Shown here: positions 42,381 to 51,638 of the stretch, in pieces | Position numbering within the stretch: the first letter of the stretch is position 1 | How the letters are laid out: every line of letters starts with the position of its first letter | Assembly (NCBI GenBank): GCA_030591585.1 | Contig: JAUVAS010000002.1 | Location: forward strand, 1 to 64,000 | Length of the DNA: 64,000 nucleotides | DNA from: Flavobacterium sp. | GTDB lineage: Bacteria > Bacteroidota > Bacteroidia > Flavobacteriales > Flavobacteriaceae | Reading direction: 5' to 3' | The notes under the pieces: generated by a model | Database searches by the model: none | What the model was told of the DNA's origin: nothing | The model's input: the letters and a program-made list of their open reading frames with translations, nothing else | Made by a program: the position numbers and the translations under genes

Positions 42381-42388
42381 CAAAAATA
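42381..42388 (-). promoter_or_regulatory. Candidate -7 box of msrA
   Basis: The minus strand reads TATTTTTG (TAnnTTTG) 34 nt before the msrA ATG, just downstream of the terminator at 42410-42435. That placement supports a new transcription unit here. Confidence 0.45.
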
Positions 42389-42409
42389 CCTTTCTTTTTG
42401 GACATAAAA

Positions 42410-42435
42410 AAAGCCTTCATTTAAATGAAGGCTTT
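42410..42435 (-). terminator. Rho-independent terminator after the zinc-ribbon-like gene
   Basis: AAAGCCTTCATTT and AAATGAAGGCTTT form a perfect 13-bp stem without spacer. A residues flank it on the plus strand (U-tract in the minus transcript). It separates the 42460-44337 pair of genes from msrA. Confidence 0.8.
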
Positions 42436-42459
42436 AGCAATGTATATTTTTGTAATGGA

Positions 42460-43239
42460 TTACAATTTTTTAAATAGTTTTTCCATTTTTTCTTGCTCTT
42501 CGGTGGCTAATTCTAAATCTACTAAAATTCTTCCACTATGCTCATCAGTAATTATTTTTTTACGACTTGCAATTTCCATTTGGATTTGTGGTGGAATAGT
42601 AAAGAAAGATCCTCCTGAAGCACCACGATCAATAGCAACAACTGCTAATCCGTTTTTTGCATTTAATCTAATTTTCTGATATGCTTTTGTTAAACGATCT
42701 TCAATTTTTTTCTCGAAAGTAGCAGATTTTTTAAGCAATGCTTCTTCTTCTTTTTCAGTTTCAGCTAAAATTTCATCAAGCTCCCCTTGTTTATGTTTCA
42801 AGTGATCTTCACGATCTTTTAGTTTAGATTTAGTTTCTTTAATTACTTCTTTTTTTTGCTCTATTTGAGCTTTAAATTCTCTAATGTGTTTTTCATCTAA
42901 TTCAATTTCTAATTCTTGAAATTCAATTTCCTTACTTAAAGAATTGTATTCACGATTGTTACGAACGTTATCTTGTTGTTTTGTGTATTTTTTGATAAGG
43001 ACTTTAGACTCTTCTATCTGATTTTTCTTATTTGAAATATCATTTTCAACAACCTCAACTCCTTCTATTAGCTTTTCAAGACGTGTATTCATTCCTGCTA
43101 ATTCATCTTCAAGATCTTCAACCTCTAAAGGAAGTTCCCCACGGATGTCACGAATTTTGTCAATTCGAGAATCTATAAGTTGTAAATCAAATAAAGCTCT
43201 TAACTTCTCTTCTACAGTGATTTCTGTTTTCTTTGCCAT
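42460..43239 (-). CDS. Zinc-ribbon family coiled-coil protein without the zinc cysteines
   Basis: This 259-residue protein has a long coiled coil (residues about 10-195: LFDLQLIDSRIDKIR, NNREYNSLSKEIEFQELEIE) and a short C-terminal domain. In other bacteria that domain carries a C4 zinc ribbon ending CGRIL. Here the domain reads AIDRGASGGSFFTIPPQ and ITDEHSGRILVD, so all four expected Cys positions are replaced while the fold pattern (IPPQ, GRIL) is kept. The family has been linked to ribosome and protein quality roles. It follows the Nif3-like gene on the minus strand with a 3-bp gap. Confidence 0.82.
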   Translation of the reverse strand: MAKKTEITVEEKLRALFDLQLIDSRIDKIRDIRGELPLEVEDLEDELAGMNTRLEKLIEGVEVVENDISNKKNQIEESKVLIKKYTKQQDNVRNNREYNSLSKEIEFQELEIELDEKHIREFKAQIEQKKEVIKETKSKLKDREDHLKHKQGELDEILAETEKEEEALLKKSATFEKKIEDRLTKAYQKIRLNAKNGLAVVAIDRGASGGSFFTIPPQIQMEIASRKKIITDEHSGRILVDLELATEEQEKMEKLFKKL

Positions 43240-43242
43240 ACT

Positions 43243-44337
43243 TTAAAAATAGGTGATTGGATTGGTGTCTATTTGTGATAAAACGACTGCAAAAGTACTA
43301 ATTTTTTTATTAAGGAAAGAAACTAAAAGCTCTTTTGTGTACTGTTCACTTTCATAATGTCCAATGTCTGCCAATAGAAGGTTATTTTCGGCTTTAAAAA
43401 AGTCATGATATTTAAGATCTGCAGTAACAAAAACATCTGCGCCAGCTTGTTTGGCTTCATTAATTGCAAAACTTCCGCTACCTCCTAAAACGCCAACTTT
43501 AGAAATTAATTTGTTAGTTAATTTAGAATGACGGACACATTTTGTATTCATCGTTTCTTTTAAGTATTTTAGGAAATCTTCTTCAGACATTGGAGTGTCC
43601 AATTCGCCAATCATTCCCATTCCTATTTGTTGGTTGGTATTTTCTAATGTAGTTACCTCGTAGGCAACTTCTTCATACGGATGGGATTTAAATAATGCTT
43701 TTAAGACTTGAGACTGAACATGTTTTTGGAAAGTAACTCCAATTTGTACTTCTTTTTCAAACCTAATTTCTCCTCTTTCACCTACAACAGGGTTAGAGTT
43801 TTCATTTCCTCTAAAGCTTCCTGTTCCATCTATATTAAAAGAACAATTACTGTAATTACCTATATTTCCTGCTCCTGCATTGAATAATGCATCTCGTACT
43901 TTTTCAACACTTTCAATAGGAACATAAGTGAAAAGCTTTTGAATGGTGTTTCTCTTTGGAATTAAAATTTTTCTTTTTTCTAATTTGAGCTTATCACAAA
44001 TCATTGCATTTACCCCATTCCAAGAATTATCTAATGCAGTGTGCATAGAAAAGATAGCAATATTGTTTTGGATAGCTTTAATCACAACGCGCTCTACATA
44101 ATTTTTACCAGTAATTTTTTTTAATCCCGAAAAAATAATGGGATGAAAACTAACAATTAGGTTACATTTATTGGCAATGGCTTCGTCTACCACGCTTTCT
44201 AAAGTGTCTAAAGTAATAAGTATACCAGAAACAGTTTCCTCTTGATCACCCACGAGTAGCCCCGTGTTGTCAAAGTCTTCAGAATAGGAGAGAGGTGCTA
44301 ATTCTTCGAGCAGAGAAATGACTTCTTTAATCTTCAT
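43243..44337 (-). CDS. Nif3-like dinuclear metal centre protein (YbgI/YqfO type)
   Basis: This 364-residue protein of the Nif3/GTP cyclohydrolase I type 2-like family shows metal-binding SEDFDNTGLLVGD, LIVSFHPIIFSGLKKI, FSMHTALDNSWNGVN and the C-terminal LLADIGHYESEQYTKELL. The middle PII-like insertion (residues about 125-235) is the longer YqfO arrangement. Its function is unsettled (proposed hydrolase or metal chaperone). It is usually paired with the coiled-coil zinc-ribbon gene, as here with 3 bp between them. Confidence 0.9.
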   Translation of the reverse strand: MKIKEVISLLEELAPLSYSEDFDNTGLLVGDQEETVSGILITLDTLESVVDEAIANKCNLIVSFHPIIFSGLKKITGKNYVERVVIKAIQNNIAIFSMHTALDNSWNGVNAMICDKLKLEKRKILIPKRNTIQKLFTYVPIESVEKVRDALFNAGAGNIGNYSNCSFNIDGTGSFRGNENSNPVVGERGEIRFEKEVQIGVTFQKHVQSQVLKALFKSHPYEEVAYEVTTLENTNQQIGMGMIGELDTPMSEEDFLKYLKETMNTKCVRHSKLTNKLISKVGVLGGSGSFAINEAKQAGADVFVTADLKYHDFFKAENNLLLADIGHYESEQYTKELLVSFLNKKISTFAVVLSQIDTNPITYF

Positions 44338-44415
44338 AATTATTTAATTTAGGGTAAATATAATGCATTCCTTTTTTGAAATAAAAATTGAGCTACTCAT
44401 TCTAAAGGGAAATTG

Positions 44416-44423
44416 TATTTTTG
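44416..44423 (+). promoter_or_regulatory. -7 box of a leaderless lpxK transcript
   Basis: TATTTTTG (TAnnTTTG) lies 4 nt before the lpxK ATG at 44428, the same spacing as at tatA. Transcription would begin near the start codon. Confidence 0.5.
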
Positions 44424-44427
44424 CGGT

Positions 44428-45438
44428 ATGAACATTCTTCGGAAAATACTTTTCCCTTTTTCTTGCTTGTATGGTGGTATTACCACCCTGCGTAATTTGT
44501 TTTATGATAAAGGCTGGTTTAAAAGTAAATCGTATAACACTCCTGTTATTTGTGTAGGGAACCTTTCTACTGGTGGAACAGGAAAATCACCTATGATAGA
44601 GCTTTTAATTAGTTTTCTGAAAAAAGAGTACCAAGTGGCTGTTTTAAGTCGTGGATATAAAAGAAAAACTACCGGATTTAAAGAAGTGCTAAGCAATAGT
44701 ACTGCTGAAGAAGTTGGTGATGAGCCCCTTCAATTTAAACAAAATTTTCCAGATACTACCATAGCTGTTTGTGTTGATAGACAAGAAGGAATTGAAAAAT
44801 TAATAATAAAGGCAGATGTGATTTTATTAGATGATGCTTTTCAGCATAGAAAAGTAAAAGCATCCACTTATATTTTGTTAACCACGTTTAATGATTTATA
44901 TAGTAACGATTATATTTTGCCAACTGGAAACTTACGAGAGTCTAGAAAAGGGGCAGAAAGAGCAGATGTTATTTTAGTAACAAAATGTCCAGAAGGAGTT
45001 GCTTATGCTAAGTTACAAGAAATTCAGTTTCTACTGAATTTAAAACCACACCAGAAAATATATTTTTCAAAAATAGGATATGATGATAATATTTTTGGTA
45101 TTTCTGAAACACTTCCGTTAGACTATTTAAAGAATAAAGAATTTACTTTAGTTACAGGTATTGCAAATCCAAAGCCATTAGTACGTTATTTAAAAAGGAA
45201 AGAATTAATATTTGAACATTCAAATTTTTCAGATCATCATCATTTTTCTACTTCAGAAATAAAGCAACTAAAAAAGAAAGAGATTATTCTTACTACTGAA
45301 AAAGATTTTATGCGTCTGCAGCCTAAACTTGATAAATTTGCAATTTATTATTTACCAATAAAGACGATCATATTAAAAGAGCAAGAGGAATTTTTAAAAG
45401 AATATATTATTGAAGAAATCGAAAATTTTGGGAAATAA
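44428..45438 (+). CDS. lpxK: Tetraacyldisaccharide 4'-kinase
   Basis: LpxK phosphorylates the 4' position of the lipid A precursor at the inner membrane. The protein starts MNILRKILFPFSCLYGGIT, with the membrane-associated N-terminal helix. Walker A GNLSTGGTGKSP, AVLSRGYKRKT, LLDDAFQHRKV and LPTGNLRES are all diagnostic. The ATG at 44428 is chosen rather than one five codons upstream, which would overlap the promoter box. Its stop is 3 bp from that of the convergent histidine kinase gene. Confidence 0.95.
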   Translation: MNILRKILFPFSCLYGGITTLRNLFYDKGWFKSKSYNTPVICVGNLSTGGTGKSPMIELLISFLKKEYQVAVLSRGYKRKTTGFKEVLSNSTAEEVGDEPLQFKQNFPDTTIAVCVDRQEGIEKLIIKADVILLDDAFQHRKVKASTYILLTTFNDLYSNDYILPTGNLRESRKGAERADVILVTKCPEGVAYAKLQEIQFLLNLKPHQKIYFSKIGYDDNIFGISETLPLDYLKNKEFTLVTGIANPKPLVRYLKRKELIFEHSNFSDHHHFSTSEIKQLKKKEIILTTEKDFMRLQPKLDKFAIYYLPIKTIILKEQEEFLKEYIIEEIENFGK

Positions 45439-45441
45439 ATT

Positions 45442-47691
45442 TTATTCAATAGCGGTTTTACTAGCTTCGAGTGTTCTGTAAATTTTTTCGAAGAAGTTTT
45501 CTGGTTTAAATGGTTTTGGGATTATTTCATTAAACCCTGCCTTGTAAAATTCATCTAAATTTTCGTCGATTGTAACTGCGGTTAAAGCAATAATTGGAAT
45601 TTGCTTGTTAAACTCTCTTATTTTCTCTGTGGTTTCAATACCGCTTATTCCTGGCATATGAATATCCATTAAAATTACTTCAAAATTATTCTCGTGTACC
45701 ATTTTAATAGCATCCATACCATTGTCAGCAACTTTACAAATAAATTTGTTCTTTTCAAGAATTTTCTTAGTAATCATTTGATTAATTTTATTATCCTCAA
45801 CCACTAAAATTGAAACATTCTCTAAAGCTTTATAATCAACTTTGAATTTTGCTTTTTCAAGGTTAATATCTTCATTATGTTCTTCAGAAACATTAAACGA
45901 AATATCAAACCAGAATTTGGATCCTTTACCTAAGGTGCTTTCTAGATAAATTTTACTGTTCATTAATTCCAGTAAGTTTTTGACAATAGAAAGCCCAAGC
46001 CCAGAACCACCAAATTTTCTGTTAATTTGGAGTGATCCTTGATTAAAGGTTTCAAAAATACTTTTCTGTTTTTTCTTAGAAATCCCTACTCCTGTATCTT
46101 CAATTTCAATTTTTAAGTTTACTTTGTCTTTAAAGCTGTTATTTAACTGAACACGGATAGTAACTTCCCCGTTTTGAGTGAACTTTACAGAGTTTCCAAT
46201 TAAATTAATAAGTACCTGAGAAAGTTTTAATGGATCGCCAATTAATTTTTCAGGAATACTTTCATCATATTCAAAATGTAAGCTATTTTTGCGGTCTTCG
46301 GCAGTTTTCTTCAATGCTATTAAAACGTCATTAATACGTTTTTTAAGGCTGAATGTTGTTTTTTCTATTTCAACTTTATTAGCTTCTAGTTTGTTTAAAT
46401 CTAGAATGTTATTAATTAGGGAAAGTAAATATTCACCAGAAAATTTTAAGGAGTTTAAGTGTTCTTTTTGTTCTGGTTTAGGGTCTTCTTCTTGTAATAA
46501 ATGCGTTAAGCCAGTAACGGCATAAAGGGGTGTTCTTAACTCGTGTGTAATGGTAGAGAGAAATTGTGCTTTGGCTAATGACGCTCTTTCTGCTTTTTCT
46601 TTAGCTAGTGTTAACTCAATATTTTTGTCTTTTAAAAGATCATTTGCTTTTGCTCTAAGGTTGTTGTTTTTAAATAAAGATAATGCTAGTAATGAGAGAA
46701 TAATAATTAAGGCTACACTCAAGCCCGTAGTCATTTTACTAAAATTAATTGATTTTTGTTTTTTATCTAATTCATCTTGTAATGAGGTGATAATTTCATT
46801 AAAATCTCCAACATTTGAGTTTCTATCAATGTCTGCGGAAATAGTGTTTATATAAACAGTATGGATAGAATCTTTTTTTTGTGAATATATATTTAAATAA
46901 TTGCTAGCCAGTTCAAGTTTTCCTTCTCTTATAGCAATTAAAGAGGATGCTTTATAGCTTTCAATTTTTAATTCAGAAAAGGAATTAACTTCAATAATAG
47001 CCAATGCTTTTGTTAATGTTTTTTTTGCGTGGTTTAAATTACTATTGTTTTTCGAGTCATTTAATAATAGCAGTGATTCGGTTTCTTTAAGGTAAAGGGA
47101 AGCTTCTGTATTTAATAACCTATTCGAAATTAGATAAGGTAATGCTGCTTCAAAATAATTAATTGCCACATTTGGGTTCTCTCTTTTTAATTCAAGATTC
47201 CCGAAAGCAACCAAAATTAAAACTTGGTTTTTTTCGTCTTTTACTTCCTCGAAAATTTTATCAGCATCTTTTAGATATTTTTCAGCATCACTAAACTTTT
47301 TTGTTTGAGTTAAAATTAATCCATAAAGTTGATAGGCTTTTGCTTGCTGAATTTTGTCACCCGTATCTTTTAATTGGGTTATAGCCTTAATAACACCTGA
47401 AGATGCTTTATTATAATTGTGTAAATTGTAATGAAACTCTGCAAAGCTGATGTTTACACTTGCTTTTAGTAAAATGTTTTTTGAAGGAGTAACAAGATCT
47501 CTGGCTTTATTAAGATTGATTATCGCAGTATTAAAATCTTGGGTAAATAATGCTTTGCTTGCCTCCTCCTGGTAACCTCTTACTAGTGATAAGGTGTCTT
47601 GTTTAACCTCTTGAGTGTAACCATTTACAACTGATAAGAGGTAAATGATTACAGGGATTATTAGCAAGTGTTTTTTTAAAAAATTACTCAT
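45442..47691 (-). CDS. TPR-containing hybrid sensor histidine kinase/response regulator
   Basis: This 749-residue hybrid two-component protein has a signal anchor, an N-terminal periplasmic region of tetratricopeptide-like repeats (residues about 35-290), and a membrane span near 320-342. A coiled coil leads into HisKA with FLSTITHELRTPL (phospho-His about 388), and HATPase motifs follow (NLIGNSVKFTQNG, DTGVGISKK, GGSGLGLSIVK). A receiver domain closes the protein, with VVEDNKINQ, the phospho-Asp in LMDIHMPG (about 674) and the conserved Lys in PKPF. There is no output domain, so the receiver probably signals onward or back. The ligand is unknown. Confidence 0.93.
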   Translation of the reverse strand: MSNFLKKHLLIIPVIIYLLSVVNGYTQEVKQDTLSLVRGYQEEASKALFTQDFNTAIINLNKARDLVTPSKNILLKASVNISFAEFHYNLHNYNKASSGVIKAITQLKDTGDKIQQAKAYQLYGLILTQTKKFSDAEKYLKDADKIFEEVKDEKNQVLILVAFGNLELKRENPNVAINYFEAALPYLISNRLLNTEASLYLKETESLLLLNDSKNNSNLNHAKKTLTKALAIIEVNSFSELKIESYKASSLIAIREGKLELASNYLNIYSQKKDSIHTVYINTISADIDRNSNVGDFNEIITSLQDELDKKQKSINFSKMTTGLSVALIIILSLLALSLFKNNNLRAKANDLLKDKNIELTLAKEKAERASLAKAQFLSTITHELRTPLYAVTGLTHLLQEEDPKPEQKEHLNSLKFSGEYLLSLINNILDLNKLEANKVEIEKTTFSLKKRINDVLIALKKTAEDRKNSLHFEYDESIPEKLIGDPLKLSQVLINLIGNSVKFTQNGEVTIRVQLNNSFKDKVNLKIEIEDTGVGISKKKQKSIFETFNQGSLQINRKFGGSGLGLSIVKNLLELMNSKIYLESTLGKGSKFWFDISFNVSEEHNEDINLEKAKFKVDYKALENVSILVVEDNKINQMITKKILEKNKFICKVADNGMDAIKMVHENNFEVILMDIHMPGISGIETTEKIREFNKQIPIIALTAVTIDENLDEFYKAGFNEIIPKPFKPENFFEKIYRTLEASKTAIE

Positions 47692-47722
47692 AAAAGTACT
47701 TGTACTTTAGTGCTAAATATAC

Positions 47723-48721
47723 TTATTTCTTAGATATTTGTAGGATTAAATCTATTATTCTTGATGAATATCCAATTTCATTATCATACCAGCCTATAAT
47801 TTTCACCATTTTTCCAATTACTGAAGTCATTCCAGCATCAAAGATACAAGAATGTTTATTGCCAATTATATCTACTGAAACAATAGGGTCTTCGGTGTAT
47901 TGAAGAATGTTTTTATAGTTGTTTTCTGATGCTTTTTTGAATATTTTATTTATAGATTCAATACTAACTTCTTTTTTTACATTTATGGTAATGTCTGTTA
48001 AAGATCCATTAGGAACAGGGACTCTAATGCCACAACCTCCAATAACAGCATCCAATTCAGGAAATATTTTTGTTAATGCCTTAGCAGCTCCTGTTGTTGT
48101 AGGTACAATAGACTGGCTTGCAGCACGGGCCCTTCGTAGATCTCTATGAGGTTGATCGTGTAAACTTTGGTCGGTTGTATAGGAATGTACTGTTGTGATA
48201 TAGGCTTGTTCAATTCCACAAAAATCATTGATTATTTGTAGCATTGGCGCTGCATTATTAGTAGTACACGATGCGTTTGAAATAATGGCATCTTCTGAAG
48301 TGATGATGTTATCATTCACTCCCATAACCACCATTTTAATTGAATCGTCTGGGGAAGGAACCGATAAAATTACTTTTTTTGCTCCATTTGTAATGTGATT
48401 TTGAAGATGCTCTCTGGTTTTAAACTTTCCTGAACATTCAATAACAACATCAAGTTTTTCCCAATTTATATTTTCAATATTTTTTTCTGAAGTAAATCGA
48501 ATGAATTTTTTAGCAACAATTATTTCATTATCAGTATGACTAATTTCTTCTTCTAAGACACCGTGAATACTATCGTATTTTAACAGATGACTCATTGTTT
48601 TGGTATCTGATAGGTCATTAATAGCAACCACTTGAATAGAAGGATGATTAAGTAATAACCTAAACAATGTTCTGCCTATGCGTCCAAATCCGTTGATGCC
48701 AATTTTAATAGTCTTTTCCAT
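47723..48721 (-). CDS. gap: Glyceraldehyde-3-phosphate dehydrogenase, type I
   Basis: This 332-residue enzyme of glycolysis or gluconeogenesis has the NAD-binding start IGINGFGRIGRTLFRL and the adenosine-binding AINDLSDTKTM (Asp favours NAD). The catalytic Cys is in SNASCTTNNAAPM, with TVHSYTTDQSLHD and VPTTTGAAKALTKIFPEL for phosphate binding, and WYDNEIGYSSR near the end. The sequence is complete. It lies on the minus strand just downstream of lipA, with a 12-bp gap. Confidence 0.95.
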   Translation of the reverse strand: MEKTIKIGINGFGRIGRTLFRLLLNHPSIQVVAINDLSDTKTMSHLLKYDSIHGVLEEEISHTDNEIIVAKKFIRFTSEKNIENINWEKLDVVIECSGKFKTREHLQNHITNGAKKVILSVPSPDDSIKMVVMGVNDNIITSEDAIISNASCTTNNAAPMLQIINDFCGIEQAYITTVHSYTTDQSLHDQPHRDLRRARAASQSIVPTTTGAAKALTKIFPELDAVIGGCGIRVPVPNGSLTDITINVKKEVSIESINKIFKKASENNYKNILQYTEDPIVSVDIIGNKHSCIFDAGMTSVIGKMVKIIGWYDNEIGYSSRIIDLILQISKK

Positions 48722-48733
48722 AATTTTTGACTA

Positions 48734-49606
48734 TTATTTCAAGTGTTTTTGTGCTTTATAAGAAGAGCGTACCAAAGCACCACTTTCCACATGGCGGAAA
48801 CCCATTTCCAATCCAATGGTTTCGTATTTTTTAAACTGTTCTGGAGTAATAAATTCTTTAACAGAAAGATGTTTTTTTGAAGGTTGTAAATATTGACCAA
48901 TGGTAATTATATCAAGACCAACATTTCGTAAATCCTTCATGGTTTGTAACACTTCATCTTCAGTTTCTCCTAAACCTAACATAATTCCACTTTTTGTGCG
49001 GGGAGCACCTTGGTCTTTTAAATATTTTAAAACTTCTAAACTGCGTTCGTATTTCGCTTGGATTCTCACTTCTCTGGAAAGTCGTTTTACCGTTTCCATA
49101 TTATGAGAAATAATCTCTGGTTTTACTGCTAAAATTCTATCTAAATTTCGTGTTTCCCCTTGAAAATCTGGAATTAAAGTTTCCAAAGTAGTATTTGGGT
49201 TCATTCTTCTAATGGCTTTTACGGTTTCTGCCCAAAGAATAGATCCCATATCTTTTAAATCATCACGATCTACAGAGGTAATTACAGCGTGTTTTATTTC
49301 CATTAATTTAATAGAACGTGCTATTTTTTCAGGTTCATCCCAATCTACTGTTTCAGGTCTTCCTGTTTTTACGCCACAAAATCCACAAGAACGAGTGCAG
49401 ATATTGCCAAGTATCATAAAGGTTGCAGTACCTTCTGTCCAGCATTCGCCCATATTTGGACAACTCCCAGAAGTGCAAATGGTATTGAGTTGGTACTTAT
49501 CTACTAAGTTTCTTAGGTTGGTGTATTTTTTACCTGTAGGAAGCTTTACCCGTAGCCATTTTGGCTTGGGGGTATATTGTTTTTTTTCTGTAGTTTCTAT
49601 ACTCAT
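48734..49606 (-). CDS. lipA: Lipoyl synthase
   Basis: LipA is a radical SAM enzyme that inserts two sulfurs into octanoyl groups on lipoyl domains. Both cluster motifs are present: the auxiliary [13 protein letters not shown] and the radical [12 protein letters not shown] (CxxxCxxC). [12 protein letters not shown] and a closing [13 protein letters not shown] are also present, the latter with the RSSY serine ligand. The start at 49606 (MSIETTEKK) is preferred; 14 upstream codons are not conserved. It is followed by the gap gene on the same strand. Confidence 0.95.
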   Translation of the reverse strand: MSIETTEKKQYTPKPKWLRVKLPTGKKYTNLRNLVDKYQLNTICTSGSCPNMGECWTEGTATFMILGNICTRSCGFCGVKTGRPETVDWDEPEKIARSIKLMEIKHAVITSVDRDDLKDMGSILWAETVKAIRRMNPNTTLETLIPDFQGETRNLDRILAVKPEIISHNMETVKRLSREVRIQAKYERSLEVLKYLKDQGAPRTKSGIMLGLGETEDEVLQTMKDLRNVGLDIITIGQYLQPSKKHLSVKEFITPEQFKKYETIGLEMGFRHVESGALVRSSYKAQKHLK

Positions 49607-49682
49607 ATTAGGTGGCAAATATACGAAGATTCTGTTATTAAATTTCACAAAGTACTAAGATAGCAAACACCAAAAAAAAGTT

Positions 49683-50255
49683 TTAATCGGTATGATTTTC
49701 GGTAATAATTTCAGACAATAATTTTCTAGCCCTAAGCAGTCTTACTTTTACATTATTAAGAGGTTCATTTAGTTTTTCTGCAATTTCTAAATAACTCATT
49801 TCCTGAAAATAACGCAAGTTAATTACATCTTGATAATGGGGTTTTAATTGCTTGATATAATTCAATAATTCAGCAAGGTTTTGCTTTGTTATTAGTTTGT
49901 CTTCAGGAGTAGGAGCATCATCAGGAATTTTCTTTACTTGCTCATCTGAAGTGTCTGAAGACTGTAAATGAATGGCAGCATTTTTCATTCTGCTTTTGTC
50001 AATCTGAATGTTTTTTGAAATGGTTATTAGCCAAGTTCCAAATTCATATTTTTCATTAAAAGTTTCTATTTTATCAAAGGCTTTTGAAAAACTTTCAATA
50101 GTAATATCCTCGGCTTCATATTCATTTTTAACTCTCTTTAACTGAAAACCATAAACGTCATTCCAAAAATAATCTAACAAAAAGTTGAAAGCAGATTGTG
50201 AGCCTTTTTTTGCTTCTTTAATCTGAATTAATATAGTTGTTTTTGTTATTTCCAC
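49683..50255 (-). CDS. RNA polymerase sigma-70 factor, ECF type
   Basis: This 190-residue sigma factor has region 2 around residues 15-85 (FNFLLDYFWNDVYGFQLKRV, AEDITIESFSKAFDKIETF, FGTWLITISKNIQID). Region 4 lies around 125-180 (YQDVINLRYFQEMSYLEIAEKLNEPLNNVKVRLLRARKLL in outline). No anti-sigma gene is adjacent. The start overlaps the end of the GT2 gene by 10 nt, implying that the two are co-transcribed and coupled. The regulon is unknown. Confidence 0.9.
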   Translation of the reverse strand: MEITKTTILIQIKEAKKGSQSAFNFLLDYFWNDVYGFQLKRVKNEYEAEDITIESFSKAFDKIETFNEKYEFGTWLITISKNIQIDKSRMKNAAIHLQSSDTSDEQVKKIPDDAPTPEDKLITKQNLAELLNYIKQLKPHYQDVINLRYFQEMSYLEIAEKLNEPLNNVKVRLLRARKLLSEIITENHTD

Positions 50256-51340
50256 TGAGTAGTTTTTGAGGCACTATTGGAAATAAAGATACTCAATTGT
50301 GTGAGAACTAAAAATAATTCCCAAAAAGGCAATAGATAGATAAGGTCTTTTTGCTTGAGTTTTGAAGCCGCTTTACCAATAATTAGATATTGAATTAATA
50401 GTCTAAAGGTAATAATGATAACTGGAATTTCCCAATCTAATACTAGCAAAGTAGCAATAGATAACAGCCAAAACAAAAGTTGTGAAGTATAGTATAATCC
50501 CAATAAAAATTGGTGTTGAAATTTATAATGTTTTGCGGTACTTATGTGTCTTTTTTTCTGAAGAATCCAGTCTTTCCAAGAATTTTTCGGAATAGAATAA
50601 GTGAAAGATTCTTCCGAAAAACAAATAGCCGTATTCTTCTTTGTAGCCACCTGATTTACAAATAAATCATCATCTCCTGAAGGGATGTCCATATGCGACA
50701 TAAACCCGTTAGCATCAAAAAACAACTTGCTGGTATACGCAAGATTTCTCCCAACGCCCATATAAGGCATTCCAGCTTTAGCATACGAAAAATATTGAAC
50801 CGCAGTCATTAAAGTTTCAAAATGAATCAGTTTATTTAAAAAACCGGATTTTTTTTGATACCCTCCAAATCCTAAGACAAGTTGTGTGTCATTTTTTAAT
50901 TGAGAAGCCATTTCTTGCAACCACTTTTTTGAAGAAGGCTTGCAATCTGCATCGGTAAAGATTAATCTAGGGTTGGATGCTTTTTTAATTCCGAGGGTAA
51001 GCGCATATTTTTTACTTCCCCAAAAAGCTTCGTTATTTTCAACATCTACTATTCTTATACGTAAGTTATCTTTAGCAAAAGATTCCATTACTTCTAAAGT
51101 ATTATCGTAAGAGGCATCATTAATTAGAATAATTTCGAAATCTGGATACTCTTGTTCTAGCCAAAAAGGAATATGAGATTTTAAATTTTCGGCTTCATTT
51201 TTTGCGCATATAATTAGTGAAACAGGAAATAAATCTCCATCACTTTTATTAGGTGGTTTTATAAAAGAAAATCTTGAAAAAAGAAGATAATAAAAACAGT
51301 TTATAAGTACTACAAAACCAAATATGTAAAGTAATACCAT
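50246..51340 (-). CDS. Family 2 glycosyltransferase, membrane-bound
   Basis: This 364-residue protein has an N-terminal membrane span, a GT-A domain with VSLIICAKNEAENLKSHIP, EIILINDASYDNTL and the DxD-type LIFTDADCKPS. The acceptor-site Asp lies in SGDDDLFVN, and a QxxRH-like QKKRHIS motif precedes C-terminal membrane spans (about 280-360). These features match processive or lipid-linked GT2 enzymes. Donor and acceptor are not known. It precedes and overlaps the ECF sigma gene by 10 nt. Confidence 0.87.
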   Translation of the reverse strand: MVLLYIFGFVVLINCFYYLLFSRFSFIKPPNKSDGDLFPVSLIICAKNEAENLKSHIPFWLEQEYPDFEIILINDASYDNTLEVMESFAKDNLRIRIVDVENNEAFWGSKKYALTLGIKKASNPRLIFTDADCKPSSKKWLQEMASQLKNDTQLVLGFGGYQKKSGFLNKLIHFETLMTAVQYFSYAKAGMPYMGVGRNLAYTSKLFFDANGFMSHMDIPSGDDDLFVNQVATKKNTAICFSEESFTYSIPKNSWKDWILQKKRHISTAKHYKFQHQFLLGLYYTSQLLFWLLSIATLLVLDWEIPVIIITFRLLIQYLIIGKAASKLKQKDLIYLLPFWELFLVLTQLSIFISNSASKTTQWK

Positions 51341-51352
51341 AAAAAGAATGTA

Positions 51353-51556
51353 TTATTTTTTGTGATCTTCGGTACAAGAATCAAATTTATCTGGTGTTTT
51401 TCCACAGAAGCCACAAGATTCTCCTTCTTTGTTTAAAAACGGACTTTGGCTGGCACAAGTTCCCGCAAATTTCCCGTCTTTTTTTGCCCATATTTTTATA
51501 GCAATTCCAGCGAAGGCAAAAAGTAATAATCCAATAGTGATTAAAAAGATTCCCAT
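51353..51556 (-). CDS. Small membrane protein with Cys-rich tail
   Basis: This 67-residue protein has one N-terminal membrane helix (GIFLITIGLLLFAFAGIAIK) and a short tail with five Cys (GTCASQ, ESCGFCGKTPDKFDSC). It is a small protein type that I have seen conserved across flavobacteria without a function. The CGFCG pair could bind metal or form a disulfide. It lies 12 bp upstream of the GT2 gene on the same strand, so it may be the first gene of that unit. Confidence 0.7.
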   Translation of the reverse strand: MGIFLITIGLLLFAFAGIAIKIWAKKDGKFAGTCASQSPFLNKEGESCGFCGKTPDKFDSCTEDHKK

Positions 51557-51638
51557 AACAAATAATTAAAGTGCAAAAATACAATCTTTCTTACAGATTT
51601 AAGATCAATTTTAGTATTTTTAGCAAGAATTAGATACT

